Positions 31,401-44,000 of a stretch of 64,000 nucleotides of DNA are shown here, piece after piece. The translations under genes and the position numbers were made by a program. This DNA comes from Takakia lepidozioides. Taxonomy: Eukaryota > Streptophyta > Takakiopsida > Takakiales > Takakiaceae. The stretch spans positions 52,158,042 to 52,222,041 of the forward strand of contig CM060734.1 in NCBI GenBank assembly GCA_030704615.1, read 5' to 3'. The notes under the pieces are model-generated. The model saw only the letters and a list, made by a program, of their open reading frames with translations. It had not been told where the DNA came from and searched no databases. Within the stretch, counting starts at the first letter, position 1; every line of letters begins with the position of its first letter.

Positions 31401-31427
31401 CCACAGGAGGAGAGCTTACTGTAGAAG

Positions 31428-33364
31428 CTAAAAAACTAGAGTCTTAATGCGAGCTACACATTCATTCCGGTGACGCCAGTTGATATCCAATTCCTCAGAT
31501 TCAGGAAGGGGGCTTCCATGCTTCGGGGAGCAGATGCTTTCAGGTGACTCGGAGTCCGAGATGCGAGAGCAGAGAATGCCGTTCTTGCCCCAGGAGAGGT
31601 CAAAAGCTTGAAGCAACTTTGATTTTGTCCGAGATGAGCACCTACAAACAGCTGCCAACAGCGAAAACCAAGCTTTCCTCCCCTCAGTCATCAGGTCTGA
31701 ATAAATGTGAGACATAATCAAACTGATGCTCAAACAGAAGATCACAGTGCCTAGCCTTCCAAATCTGCCAAGAGTGTGATCTAAGACGGCCACACAGAGC
31801 AAGAAGGGCTAATCTGCGAGGAATCCGAGTTTAGCAGAAGGAAAGAGAGGGAGAGAGGGGGAAGAGGGAGCCAATTGGGCGCATAGAACCAAGAGATCAG
31901 TCTCCAGACTACACTGGCAAGAGGGCATAGCACCAAACAATGCTCAATTCCAACGTTCTATGAGCAGGAAGGACAGGGCTTCCGAATGAGATCATTACGA
32001 GGAGAATCCACAGGGAGAAGCCGATTACCAGTTTCCAAAGGAAGGCGCTGACCTTGGCAGCCTTGTCCTTGCGCCATATTTCTTTCCAGAGCTTCTTCCA
32101 CAGAGAGGGTACGGCCCATGTTCCACTTCTTGTTCCTGCATGAAGCTGTACGGGAACGAGGGGGCCGAAGGAGGGAGTAGCCCAGCTTGACAGAGTAACC
32201 AAAAAAAGGGGTGTGACTAGAGTCCATCCATGACCATTCCCCAGGGTCAAATTGAAGCCTGGCAATTGGAGCTTGGATAAACCAAATAAGAATAAGCAAT
32301 CCAGGAGAGCTCACCCCCAGGCGGGGGCATTAAAGGATTGCAGCCACCGTCCTTAGAGTTGATGATCCGAATGTCAAAGAGATTGGAAGAAGGCCCGAGG
32401 GAGAACTGACCAGCCAAGGAAAGGGAGCCCTTTGTATCTGTAAGAAATCCCAAGCCAGAGGCAGAGTCGAGGGCCAGAGAAAGCACCATAATGACATGGC
32501 AGGGGAAGCTCGGAGGGCAACCTTTCCAGGCTGGAGTAGGGCCGAAAGGGGACCAGACAAAAGAAGAAATAGGCGTCTACATCCCGACCCGATAGCTAGT
32601 CTCGTTTCCTCGTCCAGCTCCAACAGGCGACGGTGGCTCCGACCTACCAAAGAAACTGGAAATACTAGAAGTAATTATGCCAGCTCCGAGTAGCCCTGCT
32701 CTTCCCAACCAACTGGGCAACAAGTTGGTCAGAAAGAAAACAACCATTCTCCCAAATGTGGCCAATGCAATCCAGGCCAGAGGACTCCCAGTGCGTCCAT
32801 TTGGGGGAGAGCTTGGCCAAGCACTCAGAGTCCGAATTAAGATTCCCAAACAGAGGCTGACGACAGATCTCATCAAATGAAACAAGGGACCGAAGGGTCA
32901 GATGGTCCCTAATTTGAAGCCAAGCCTTCCATATAGATTTCCAAGCCAGAGAACCTGAACGAGAGAAGCTCCTATCACCTTGCATCAACCATTTAAGCGA
33001 TCGAGGGAGGCCAAGCACCAGCTGAGGCCGAGGGCGAAGACTCCATCAGATGGGGCTGAACCAGCAAACACCAGGGTCTGTCACTCTGAATCAGGGCCCT
33101 AGAATCCATTTAGCCAGGAAGGCATTAATCTGAGCTTGGGGGTTAAGGACACCCAGACCACCATCTGACTTGTGCGACAGATCTGATCCCATGCCACCAA
33201 CGCTCGACGACTGGAGGAGAGGGATCCCCCTAGAGAAAGTTTCGGAGCAAGGCCTTGATTTTTGAAATAAAGGAAACACTCGGTGCCCATGAAGCAGAGT
33301 AGTATCAGGTCAATAACAAGACCTGATTGAGAATAAGAGCTCTACCTGCCAGAGATAACATGGC
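31428..33364 (-). mobile_element. Decayed LINE (L1-type) 3' fragment
   Basis: Minus-strand frames spell pieces typical of plant LINE ORF2 after the RT catalytic core: GGLGVLNPQAQINAFLAKWI near 33,100-33,170, then tryptophan-rich segments, and a zf-RVT-like region near 31,900-32,100. Frames change every 100-300 bp, so it is an old fragment. The RT catalytic box and the ORF1 part are not present. A second LINE of the same general type lies at 53-61 kb. Confidence 0.7.
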
Positions 33365-34965
33365 CGAGCTCTAGTAAGCGAGCTTGGCTTTAAGCTAGAA
33401 TCAATTGTTAGAATGTTAAACTGTTAGAATCAATCTTGAATGTCGAGTGGGAAAGATGAACTCAGTTTAAGTTTTTTGGTCTTGGTCCTAAGGCCTTTAC
33501 ACACACCCACTTTGGTCCCTAGGATATTAATATTTTAATATGCATCTGGGGACCAAGATCTGAACCAATTTGAAGCAAATTGGTCCAAAGGTTTCTTGGT
33601 CAGTAGTCTGAAGTGGCCCTTAAGTTCATACTCCTCATATTGATAGCATCTTTTGATAGCATCTATAGAGCATATTTCTGTGAAAAATGATGATTAGAAG
33701 TTCAAATCCCCTTAGACTTTTGTGGGGTTTTGATGGTTGTTTGTTGGGTGTTTGCTTTGCTAACTAAGCTTCATGGTGAAGGATAGAGGAACAGTGGAAG
33801 TGGTCTGAAGGGGCGAAAATTACATGGCCTCATTTGTTGTACAGGAGGGGGCAACTAGTTTGAAACTTTCCATCTGGAGTGGGTTTTCTCCCCTCCACAG
33901 TTCTCCCACAGATGTAGCTGTCGTTCAGCAACAAAAACGCATTGCTAAATTAGCTCAAATGGTGGCTGCTCTCATGTTCTCGGGCCTTTTTCCTGTTTGA
34001 GACCTACTGTAACGACCCATCTCTTTGGTCTATTCCGTTGTCTTTCTCTCTGGCATGCTTTCACTTGTGGATTCTGATTTTTGTAGCTTCTGTAAGCAGT
34101 TGAGAGAATTTATTGTTGTCTTGATCCTTTTTACTGTTTTTCCAACTTGCGACAATCCAAGGGTCTGTCCTGGTCCCAAGTCCTCTGGCTGTCCTTTTAG
34201 CCTCTGTGAGCCTTTGCGTGAACGCGGGCGTTGGGACGTGTTGGGTGTTTGCGGAAGAAATGTAATTCTCAGTGGTCTCTTGGTTGTCTCTTCTCTTTCC
34301 TTTTGTGTTGTCTTTCTATGTCCACTCTTTCGCGTCTCACAGAACTCGTTAGGGGTTTAGTTCTGCGCAAGTCAATTTTTGGTAGAAGAGGAGTTCCTCT
34401 AAGGCTACATATCGGGGGTTTTTGCAACCGACATTACAGAAACAAGGTACGGGCAATGTTTCTTCTGTTCACGTTTTGATTTTAAATGAGAATTGAAGCC
34501 TATATAAACTTCCCAGGTTCATGGCGATGACTCCTTGTTAAGGGGCTCACTCCAGTAGTGGGACTTACCTTGATATGAACAGTTACTCGGGGCTTTCCAG
34601 ATTTCCTCTAGAAAGCCCTTCACACAAGCATCAATCTGCTGCAAGTGCGCTGCCCAGGAATTAGACTACAGGGGATACTGTATTGGAAAATGGATATTGT
34701 CTTCAGGCCGCCTGCACATCGCGCATTGACAATCTTCCTTTCCTCTCTACATCCGTTAATTGTTCAGTCTAGTGCCGAGGGTAGGTAGGCCCTTCAGATC
34801 CTCACCCATGTCGCTTTGCTGAAGAGAATGAGGGAGGAATGAAGGGCGAGTGACAAACAGTTGTAGTAGGGTCTCTGAGGAAAAGGTTAGATTGAACATC
34901 CATGTTGTGTCTAGTCATCTGTTAACTTGATTTCATGCTTCCATTCAGATTTTGTCGCACTGGCC
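33365..34965. other. Upstream region of the HTH gene, no gene supported
   Basis: Holds no convincing exon. A segment at 34,548-34,665 is a diverged copy of 39,478-39,597. The splice-acceptor-like ATGCTTCCATTCAG just before 34,949 suggests that the gene starting at 34,966 may have an upstream non-coding exon here. Confidence 0.4.
34548..34665 (-). repeat. Dispersed coding-like repeat, copy 1
   Basis: The minus strand translates to a segment with QQIDACVKGFLEEIWKA and YQGKSHYWSE. The same peptide, with a few changes, is encoded at 39,478-39,597. Conservation at protein level suggests a fragment of a transposon ORF of unknown type. Confidence 0.55.
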
Positions 34966-37900
34966 ATGGGAGATGAGATATTGTTGGTATCAAGGGAGGC
35001 GCCAATCTCCTTCCCTCTTAGAGCATTTTTTGAAGTATGGCCCTCTTTAGTGAGCTTGGCACGGCTAGATGAAAATGTAAGATAGTGTCTGACTTTCCAC
35101 TCATCTTCTTAATCAGATGGGTGTTATTTAATGCAATTGATCAAGGGAGATGTTTTTCGCTTAAGCTGGCCATCAATCACTGGAGGTTGCCCCCCAAGAT
35201 TTTCCTACCAGTGATATGAAAGAAGTGGAGTTCGGGTCTTAGGTGATCTGATCACTTTGCAGTCTCTATAGTTGATCCCTTGGTTTGGACAAAGGACCAG
35301 GTGTTTGGTCACTAGCTTAAACAAGTAGATTATACTTCTGAAGTGACGTTTTTTCTATTGCACTCTCTTTGTGCAGGGGAAACAGGTTCTTGAGTTAAAG
35401 GAGTATTTCTCACGCCGAACAGCGGAGGCGCTGCTGCGGTTTGTGAAATTTCCAGAGTTTCGAAGAGCATGGTCACCTGTAGGTGTTGAGTGGGTTGACT
35501 TGAAGCTATTGCAAGAACTGGTGCTCGCCCTTCAAGACAGAGAGGTAAGTGCCTCTTTCTGTTTTGACGAGCTTGAAGGAATCATGTCCCATCAACCTCT
35601 CCTGGCAGTTTGTAGCACCTATTTCGCCCTCGCCCAGGATGTAGCTTTTAACCCCTAAAGGCCTACAGCTTTTTTCATCCTTGACAGCAGAATCTGCACC
35701 TCTGGCCACCTTTTTATCAATAACTAATAACCATGCTCCTATCCTACAAAACTTGATCATTGTATCATGTTCCTGACTACATCACCTACCTTCGCCTAAA
35801 ATTTCATGGCAGTATGCCATCAAAATTGGAATCTTACAACTTTTTTTTTAGCGTGAAAAGTTTCTGCAACCTCTGCAAAGTATGAAAAAAATTCACAATT
35901 TGAAATTCCTAAATGGCGAAGCCAGTTGAAACCAAATTCCACAGGAAGATGCCTCATGATGTTAGCCACCTTCTCCGCAGATTTTGGTATAACTCCGGAG
36001 GGGTTCCAGAACTACGTTTGGAAGGTCCTCCTATTTTTTATTCATTCCAGCCATGGAAACCCCCTCAGATGGGCATTTCCCTCCCTCACAAGAACTCTAA
36101 TTCTGTATTGCCCCTTTTTTCTTAGGGCTTATTCAGTGGGCCTCTGAAGATGGGTCACCCTCACCAGCCAGCCCTGCAGAAGAGGGACCTGCCCTGCCGG
36201 CCTGCATTCAGTGCACCCTGCAGTGGGCAGGACACATCCCTCCCCCACCCCTTGCCCAAGATTCGGGCAGCAGGCAGGGCAAGGCATATCCATGGCCATA
36301 ACCGCCATAACTTTCTGCCATGTGCAACAATGGGTTTTGGGGCAGGTGCCATTGGAAAGCCCTTGCACCAGGTTACTTTTTTGCTGTTTACTGCATGTCA
36401 ATCAGATGTGACCTGTTTCGTGTTTCTACAACATTACAAATTTGCTCCAGGATTGTCTTTTGGATATGATTGTTTCTGTAATGAAAAATGGAATGTCTTA
36501 CACTGATGCAAACTGTGCATGTGGTTTTGGAAATTCCACAGAAAGACAATGAACACTTTGCGCTGCTTCAAACTGGCATTTACAAGGGAATCTCTGAAGG
36601 TGTGTTGAGGCTAGTAACTTCTTGCATCTGAAATCTTGTTCCCTATTTATCTCATGGAAATTAATACAGATCAGTGTCGTCAAACATGGTCTCCATCGTT
36701 CAGGGTAAAGAAAGAAAGGATTGTGAGAGGTTGGCGGGCTTTTCAATGTTAACTCAACACTGCCTGACTGAAACTCTGGGGGGCGAGGTTTTGTGCCAAC
36801 AGTGCAGAGCCTTTTCATTGGCCTTCAACTGCCAAGTACTGGCCTTGAAGACACAGATACGCCTTCTGCAATAGCTATGATGCCGGGTTTGATAACTGTA
36901 CCTTGTCACTCTGTTTCCCCTTGTGTTGGGTAACATATCCGACATGTGGTTATTTTGACTGAATATCTGCCAGTACGACTTCAACAAGCATCTCCAACCA
37001 GTACAAGTAGGCCTCAACTTTGGTTGCATTGTGGCCCAGTTAGTATTTCACAAACTGAAGCCTAGCTAATGTCTTGAGATGCATATGCAGTCTCCGAGGC
37101 TGTATGTTTCATGCGTACATGGATCTTCTACTGAGCATAATGCTTTGTCAACTGTTGGTCAAACCAAGCTGATAGAACTCAATTCCCTTTCTCATTATTT
37201 TGTTGTTCATTGGTAACTTCCAGCATATATGTGTCCCAACTTTTATGCGTCATTTTGAATGCTAATTGCAGAATCAAGCGAGTGTCCTGATATTTCATAC
37301 CCCCCTAGCGCGCCACATCAAATGGCAGGCTCGACCGGCCTTGTAATCACTCCAGTCACTGCATGCGTACAAGGTGGCTCTCTCTCCCCGTGTGTCATGT
37401 GGCTGTTATAAATTGTTGTTGTTTCTTTCTCTTTCTTTATCCAGGTTGCATTTGGAGTATTTTGATGTGGGTTTCTTGTTGATATAATTTGTTCTTATCT
37501 TTCTCTCGCTGACATGCACAATTGTGACTGGAAAATGGGCAATCCCACAAATTCACGCACACTTCCTGTGGTGCCCATTGGGTGAGGTCTAGAGAAAAGC
37601 AGTACTGTACTGTGAGTGATTGATTATGATTATGGTTGACTGGCTCCACTCAGAGGTTGCTCTTTCTTCAACACTTCTTTCTTCAAGGTCCACAGGACGA
37701 AAGCGAGATGACACCAGTCGGGAGCGAAAAACCCACCGCGTAAAACAGCTAAATCAAAGTGATGCACTAATTCGGCGAAGGCTACGACGTCAAATTGCTC
37801 GCAGAGAGAGGCGAGAGGCCAAGGCCAAGACCATGACCTATGAAAATGGATCATGGACAGAAGAGGTATGGTGTCCGTCTTGTTGTGCTCTGGCATCTGT

Positions 37901-39061
37901 TTCTTGGGTAATTTTCTTTGAGCTCAATCTTGCCACCTTGGTACGGATGCTGGGATTGTAGGCTTTATTTTAGATGCTAGTCCATCATGTGTTTCTTTCC
38001 CAGGTAAGCATCAGTCGAGTGCAGATTGGTGAATGGCTTTAGTTACAGAACTTGAAGCCTGGAAATCCTGGATTGATATTCGAACCAAATGTAAACCGTC
38101 AAAATCTAGTGAACAGTCAGTTATCTGATATTCTCCTTTGTCTGCTACATGCCCATGGCCTTTCCCTTCTATCCTGCTTGGTATGTTTGCCACTGCTCAC
38201 TGTAGGAGGATGTCGTATGATTTCATGTCTCCGAGTCCTTGTGAGCGTACCAGGTTGCACTTCAACAGTTCTGCCAGACGATCTTGTTTCTCCTTTGACT
38301 AGAGGGAGTGCTAACAGATAGCTTGAGTTGTTAGGCCACTCCGTTAGGTCTAGGTGGCGTTGAGTCCAACTCTTCATGGGCTGTATGTAGGATACAATTT
38401 GCTGTGAACATGCAACTGGTTCACTGGGTGAAGTAGTCACCTGCAACGAGCTGGGTACATGGATGGGCCCTTTTGGATAACCAGACCAGTGTGGAAGCCA
38501 GTCCTGCCAGTTGCAGTATGCATAAGGAACTGGGGAAAAAGACTGTCCAAGCTGACACCTGAACTGATGTTGTCCCAGCCCCTGTGAGGTAGGAGGCTGG
38601 AACAGGGTGGTCAAGTAAATAACCACCCATTGCTTGCCTTTATAAATGTCACATCCCAAGCCTCAAGTAGTTCATAAAGGCATCAATTTCACTTCAATAT
38701 TTCTGAGACAAGGAGCATTAGAGGGCAGAGAGGGACTGTCAGGGCCTGCCTGGCTGCCAGCAGACGCCCCCTGCCAATGATGTTCAGTGGTTTTATGGGG
38801 AAAGCAAATATTTGTTCTGTTGATTTTTTTTTTTGCTGATATTGGTACCAGGTGATGCTGGCGGCAATCGCAGAGATCAAGGAGGGTGCAGTGTCAATTC
38901 GTCAGGCTGCAGACAAGTATAATATACCCCCAACATCCATACGCAATTGGTTGCATGGGAAATCAAAATCAAAAAAGCGGGGGCCACCATGTCAGCTCAA
39001 AGATGATTCAAAGGATTCATCAAAAGAGGGAGAGGTTTTGCTTTCAAGCATTTCAGCTTAA
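34966..39061 (+). CDS. Five-exon gene for a pipsqueak-type helix-turn-helix protein
   Basis: Exons 34,966-35,076, 35,377-35,544, 36,542-36,599, 37,696-37,865 and 38,852-39,061 join with GT-AG introns and consistent phases to give about 238 residues. The N-terminal half (SFPLRAFFEVWPSL, RRTAEALLRFVKFPEFRRAW) is unrecognised. Exon 4 holds a strongly basic stretch RRRLRRQIARRERREAKAK, a likely nuclear or DNA-binding segment. Across the exon 4/5 joint lies a psq/CENP-B-like HTH: WTEEVMLAAIAEIKEG, then VSIRQAADKYNIPPTSIRNW and LHGK. Proteins with this HTH bind DNA, and many derive from pogo-type transposases, but no DDE domain is seen. The start Met is the first in frame after an acceptor-like site, so an upstream exon is possible. 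The last exon could also splice on at GAG|GTTTTG rather than stop. Confidence 0.68.
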
Positions 39062-39477
39062 CCTCATCAGAAAGGAATTGCATACAATTGTGTCATAGGT
39101 TTTCCCTGGTCTGGCACATTGTCAGACAAACTAAAGGTGTAAGCAAGAATAAAAGGAAAAAGATGCGGGTGTGGTATGCAGGGAATTGGACCTCGGAATC
39201 CCTCTAACCATAATTTCTGTTGTGGTTCTGTAGCTGGTAGGATTATACTCAGGAGGAAGGTGAGAGTTTGATCTAGTGGATAGTGTTCTTTAGAGGTTCA
39301 TTCTGGTAAAATGCGATTTAATCAGGGTGTGCTTCACGGCCTGTGTGTGATTTCACACAGCTGGCTTTCATATGGCATATGACAAGCTTAATAACGTACC
39401 TATAAGACTTTACTTGCCGTAGCCTTGTTGCCATAGACCCCGTGCCAGTTTGGATGGAAACGTAGGGAATAGGAACT

Positions 39478-39597
39478 ACTTCACTCCAGTAGTGCGACTT
39501 ACCTTGGTATAAACAATTAGTTCGGGCTTTCCAGATATTCTCTAGAAAGCCCTCCACACAAGCATCAATCTGTTGTGTTTGAGCAGCCCAAGAGTTA
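39478..39597 (-). repeat. Dispersed coding-like repeat, copy 2
   Basis: Translates to QQIDACVEGFLENIWKA and YQGKSHYWSE on the minus strand, the partner of 34,548-34,665. The two copies flank the HTH gene in the same orientation. Confidence 0.55.
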
Positions 39598-40101
39598 AGA
39601 CCCCAACAGGGTCAGGCATATGACAAGCTTAAGAGATAGGAGAGAGGAGTAACCCTCTTTTTCTTGATTAGAATCAAGCACGCCTGGGGCTACCTCGGGG
39701 CGCAACGATGTTGCGTCCCACGCCTCCACGAAGCAGGACTCGTACCCCCTCTCCTGCAGCATCCATGGAATCGCTGCCAAACTCGGGACAACATGCCGAG
39801 GATGGGCATGTTGCTTCAGCTATGTCCATCTTTAGTAGCCTCCACAGACAAGTTTATTACTCCATATCAGCTTTGGCGGTTGGATACATCCATTACAGTT
39901 CCATTACATAATGTAAATGGCTCCATAGCAGCTAGCTGGTCCCATCTTGTGAAAAAGGTTCAATGGAGGAGATTCTGAAGGAATCAACACTTCAATGGTG
40001 TTGAGCATCCTACTTTGGCATATTTTTGTCTTTGTCATGGACAGTTATCAGCACAACTAAGGCAACGGTACTGGAGTAAATTTGGGATGGCACTTTCTGA
40101 A

Positions 40102-40554
40102 TTACAAATGAGATTTGGACGGAAGTGTTTTAAGTTCTACTATTGGATGTGGTGTGTTCCAAAGGGGAGTATTCTTGCATGAGATGTTGCGTAAATCGCT
40201 GTAAATGGTATGTACAGTCCAAGGGAGACGAACGCATTTGTCGACAAAACTAGGGATGTACAAATCACATTCGTAGGAGGAATTTAGTGTACAGTGCGAC
40301 TTGACTTTGGCCTCTTGGCATACAGGATCAGGCCTCGAGGAGTTACAGCTTGTATCTGGAAGCCCATTGGGGTTGTGGCTTCCTAGAGTGAATAGTTTGG
40401 AAGGATTATACTGCAGGATTTGACAGCCACAACCCCATACATTCAGTATCCTAGGTCCTGCAGCTGACACCACTATTTTACCTGAAGGGGGGACTAGCTG
40501 AAAGCACTGAAAGCAGTGAAAATTACTTGAACACAGGATGATTTCTGTTGCCAA
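40102..40554 (-). CDS. Unidentified Cys-rich open frame
   Basis: A 150-codon frame with many cysteines (VWGCGCQILQYNPSKLF, NGLPDTSCNSSRPDPVC, NSSYECDLYIPSFVDKC). The pattern resembles a plant extracellular Cys-rich domain, such as those of some receptor-like proteins, but I cannot name the family. No signal peptide is evident at the start, and neighbouring exons are not seen. It could be a pseudogene fragment or chance. Confidence 0.25.
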   Translation of the reverse strand: MATEIILCSSNFHCFQCFQLVPPSGKIVVSAAGPRILNVWGCGCQILQYNPSKLFTLGSHNPNGLPDTSCNSSRPDPVCQEAKVKSHCTLNSSYECDLYIPSFVDKCVRLPWTVHTIYSDLRNISCKNTPLWNTPHPIVELKTLPSKSHL

Positions 40555-41055
40555 ATGTTTTCAAGTTCAAGAGTCTCACCTCAGAGTTCAGCATTGCCCC
40601 CACCAGGCTTCACTGATTAGCATGAAATCTAGGAATTTGGCGCCCACGATCCACCTTTTGCTCTTCCAAGGGGTCACATCTCCTTGCTGATGATCAAGGG
40701 GTCAGGATCTCTATTCAGCCCTTCAAAGACTGTGCTGCCGGGTGATAGCATTTCTCACCACTTCTACTTTAGACCAAGTGTAGAGAGGTGCTGCAAGAAA
40801 GCCAAGAACTTATCACCAGAAACCATGCATCTCTGCCTGCGAGAAGTACCCAAGCTGGCCAATGATGCAACTTGAGGGCAAATAAATTTGTTCCACCCAC
40901 ACCATCTGACATAGCAGTTTCCAATTACTTTTGCAGCTGATGGCAATAGGTAGCCTGACAATTGCGACAGAAGGCTGGGGCAAGCAGCTGTGTCAATCTT
41001 TCTATTACTGAGATGTCCATGCCAGATGGACAATCGTTGTTGCTGTACCCTGCAC

Positions 41056-44000
41056 CTATGGTCGGATGTTTGACCCAGGAAGACCTTCCCAGAAGCCATG
41101 AAAGCCCATAGGGAAGGCAAATTGTTGAGGAATGCGGAGCCGCGCTTGAAGGGCATCTGGGGTGCCCATCTTCTGTGCATCCATTATGACAAGGTAGCAG
41201 GTCTTTTCACCTGCTGCATACTGCAGGTGCATTACCCCAAGATTACAACCAAGTCATTACATCTCCCTTCCTTGTTATGAACATTGTGTGTACTTCCTTT
41301 ACAAATGCTAGCATGCTATTACTGGTCTGGCACTTTTTCTCAAGGTATGTCGCCACCCAGGGTGACTATGTCCCTCAGAATTACTGTCTAAAATTGTTTG
41401 GAGGGCTGAAGTCTCCCTTACTGAAGCGGGTGCATGTGTACCCATCAGTATGTATCTTTGTCATGCGGATAGTACATAACTGCAGTTGTATTCCAAATTA
41501 TGTGAGGAATGGGATCTATCAACATCTTATAAGAATTTCTCAGTAACTTCTCATCAGTAATCCTAGCCGCAACAATGAATTCTCTCTGAACAAGGGCAGG
41601 AATAGAATAGAGGAGCACTGACCTCTACAAATATCACATAACCATCGTCCTCCACAAAGCCAGGGTTGCCCAGAGCCATTCCATTAGCCCTGGAAACGAA
41701 AACAGGCTCTCCCACAAAGTTTCTTTTGCCAGCCCACCACGAAAATATGGAAGCGTCAGTGTTAGGCCCACTGACTTGACCATGGTATCAAACGGGAAGT
41801 TCTGAAGTGCTTTCCGTTCACCAGATGCAGCAGGCAGGTATGAATGCTCGTGTCTGGAGCCTGCCATCGTGGGATTAATTGCAGGCAAGTCACAGGACAT
41901 GGTAGACAATTCGAAGATTTGGATCTGAGTTTGTGGTTCCACTTTAGAGTTGTCAAATGATGCAGACACCCTGACGAGGTGGGGTGCGGCTAACTCTCCT
42001 GCCTTCGGAGCAACAAGAGGGTCAGGATCATTCATGTAATGAGGATCTAGCCATTCCTTCCGTGGTTCATACCCTGCGAACAGTATTAACAAATTGTGCA
42101 ATCAGTTCCATGTTGATCTGCATCCTACAAACATGTGAGGGAGGCAGACTGTGAAGGAAGACGCTTTCTCTTTGATTTTCTTAAAGCCCTCACCAACTAC
42201 TGGTTAATTTATAACAAGTGAAGAATCTCATCCACAAACCTGAAAGATTGAGACACGGGTACAGACAATTTCTTTTGTGTTCGTCTATCTCTCCATGCAC
42301 CATCAGTGAGAACTTAAGTAGACCTGGCTTACCAAACATGTCCACATAGGAGAACCATCTGTAGGAGCATGCTACACCATCCAGGATCAAGTGTGTGCGC
42401 CCAGTTTCATCGATTTCCTCAAATGTGTTCACCACATGAGTCAGCCAAACTTGTTCTGGAATTCGCAACGGCACTCGCCAATCACGCTCTATCCCACTTT
42501 CTGGAGGTGACCCTCTTGGTAGCAGATAGAGAGGTGTGTAAGGAAGCGATTCATCAGGCTTGATGCATTTAAGCCAGGGCGCCAATCCTATGACCACTTT
42601 TGCGCTCCCTGTTTTGCATTGTCATCCAAATTTCGAAAACTCAGGGGCATGAACTGTCTGTATGAGGACCTTACGATGAAGACTGATCACCTTCACGTAA
42701 TAGTTAACGTGTCAATATAGTTGGATGCGATTCAAGCTTCCCCGATCGGAAATCTGTGTAGAAAGTTAATATCTGGTCATCTTTCCGGTTAGAAAATTTT
42801 CTCCAGATCATTCAAACCGATGATCTCCATCTGACTGCTAGTGTCTGTTGCCTCCAAGTTCTACTGCGTTGGCTACCTCACTTTCGGCCTCACAGCTCGA
42901 ACTTCAGACAGCTTCACATGCATATTAGCAGCACAACAAATCCTTTAACAACTGCCTTAGGATTGCTACTTGAAGCGTTTCAGTTGCTCAAACGGTCAGT
43001 AAATGTAAAGATTCTTCTCAAATCCAGGGACAAAATTCAAGATGCAACTACCAGGGCCTGTACCAGGTATATCAACTTTGACACGATTGGCGACGACGAC
43101 ATAGAAATTGTCGCTTATGCCCCAGTCATGGATGAGTAGCTGCTCATGGATAACAAACTCCTTCTTCTGTCTTAGCCCCATCTTTCCATCAAGTTCTGTC
43201 CCAGCCAATTTACGGATCACACATAAAATTCACATAAGCCATATGTTGGGCCCTGGGTCCAGATGGATGCCACGATGATATTCGTGGTTCCTACAACAAT
43301 CCAGTGCCTACCCAATTGATGAAACTTGCATCCCTCCATACTGAACTTGCACGGACTACTCACATCGGAGGATAGCTCATAATGGGATACATCTATCTAC
43401 ATGGATACAAAGTCAGTCGCATTGGTTCGATGGAACTCACCGTAGACTCTGAAGGTGGTTTGGGGGAGAATTATATCCGCTAGTGGGGAGGTCATCGCCA
43501 CCAGACGCTGTCGTTTGGCGTCTATTTTGAAGTGCGAGAGCATGCGCTCTTCAGGAGAGTCAAACATTCCTGCACGCAATCCGGACTGTGAGCTCTCTTA
43601 ATTTCTTCACGTGCCTACGAAGTAACGGGCAGTATGCTCCTCAGTAAGCAGTTCCATTAAAAAAAATTGGCCGTTCCTTCTAGATACCCATATCTTTTTT
43701 TGGCCTCGCAGGGGCAAGGAAGAGATTAGATACTTATTTCCAACTGCATGGATCACGAATCACGTACAGGTTGTGTCTCCACAAGACCTTATGCCTTTGT
43801 CAGAAGCAATATCTCCGCAACCTCAGCTTCTCGTTTAGTGAGGCCCCTCTAGAGAACACGTCCCGAAATTCATCGACCTTTCTTCTGGAGCTTAGTGTTC
43901 TAGACAAAATCTAATTCGACTTGTGTGAAACATGCTCGAGGTTTGGGGAGTAAGTTGGGCGACAAGTTTTCCAGAGTCAGCCATCTAGTAAAATCTCCAT

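Larger units (their letters stand above)
39062..41055. other. Spacer between the HTH gene and CCD7
   Basis: Contains the dispersed repeat at 39,478-39,597 and one unassigned minus-strand frame at 40,102-40,554. The segment next to the CCD7 stop is presumably its 3' untranslated region. No other gene is supported. Confidence 0.4.

Noticed and set aside
34025-34479. Plus-strand hydrophobic frames before the HTH gene
   Set aside because: T-rich sequence giving Leu/Phe/Ser-rich chance frames; no splice link to the gene could be shown.
40764-41180. 138-codon minus-strand frame overlapping the CCD7 last exon
   Set aside because: The overlapping frame gives the CCD7 C-terminus with FPMGFHGFW in correct phase with exon 8, so this frame is a shadow.
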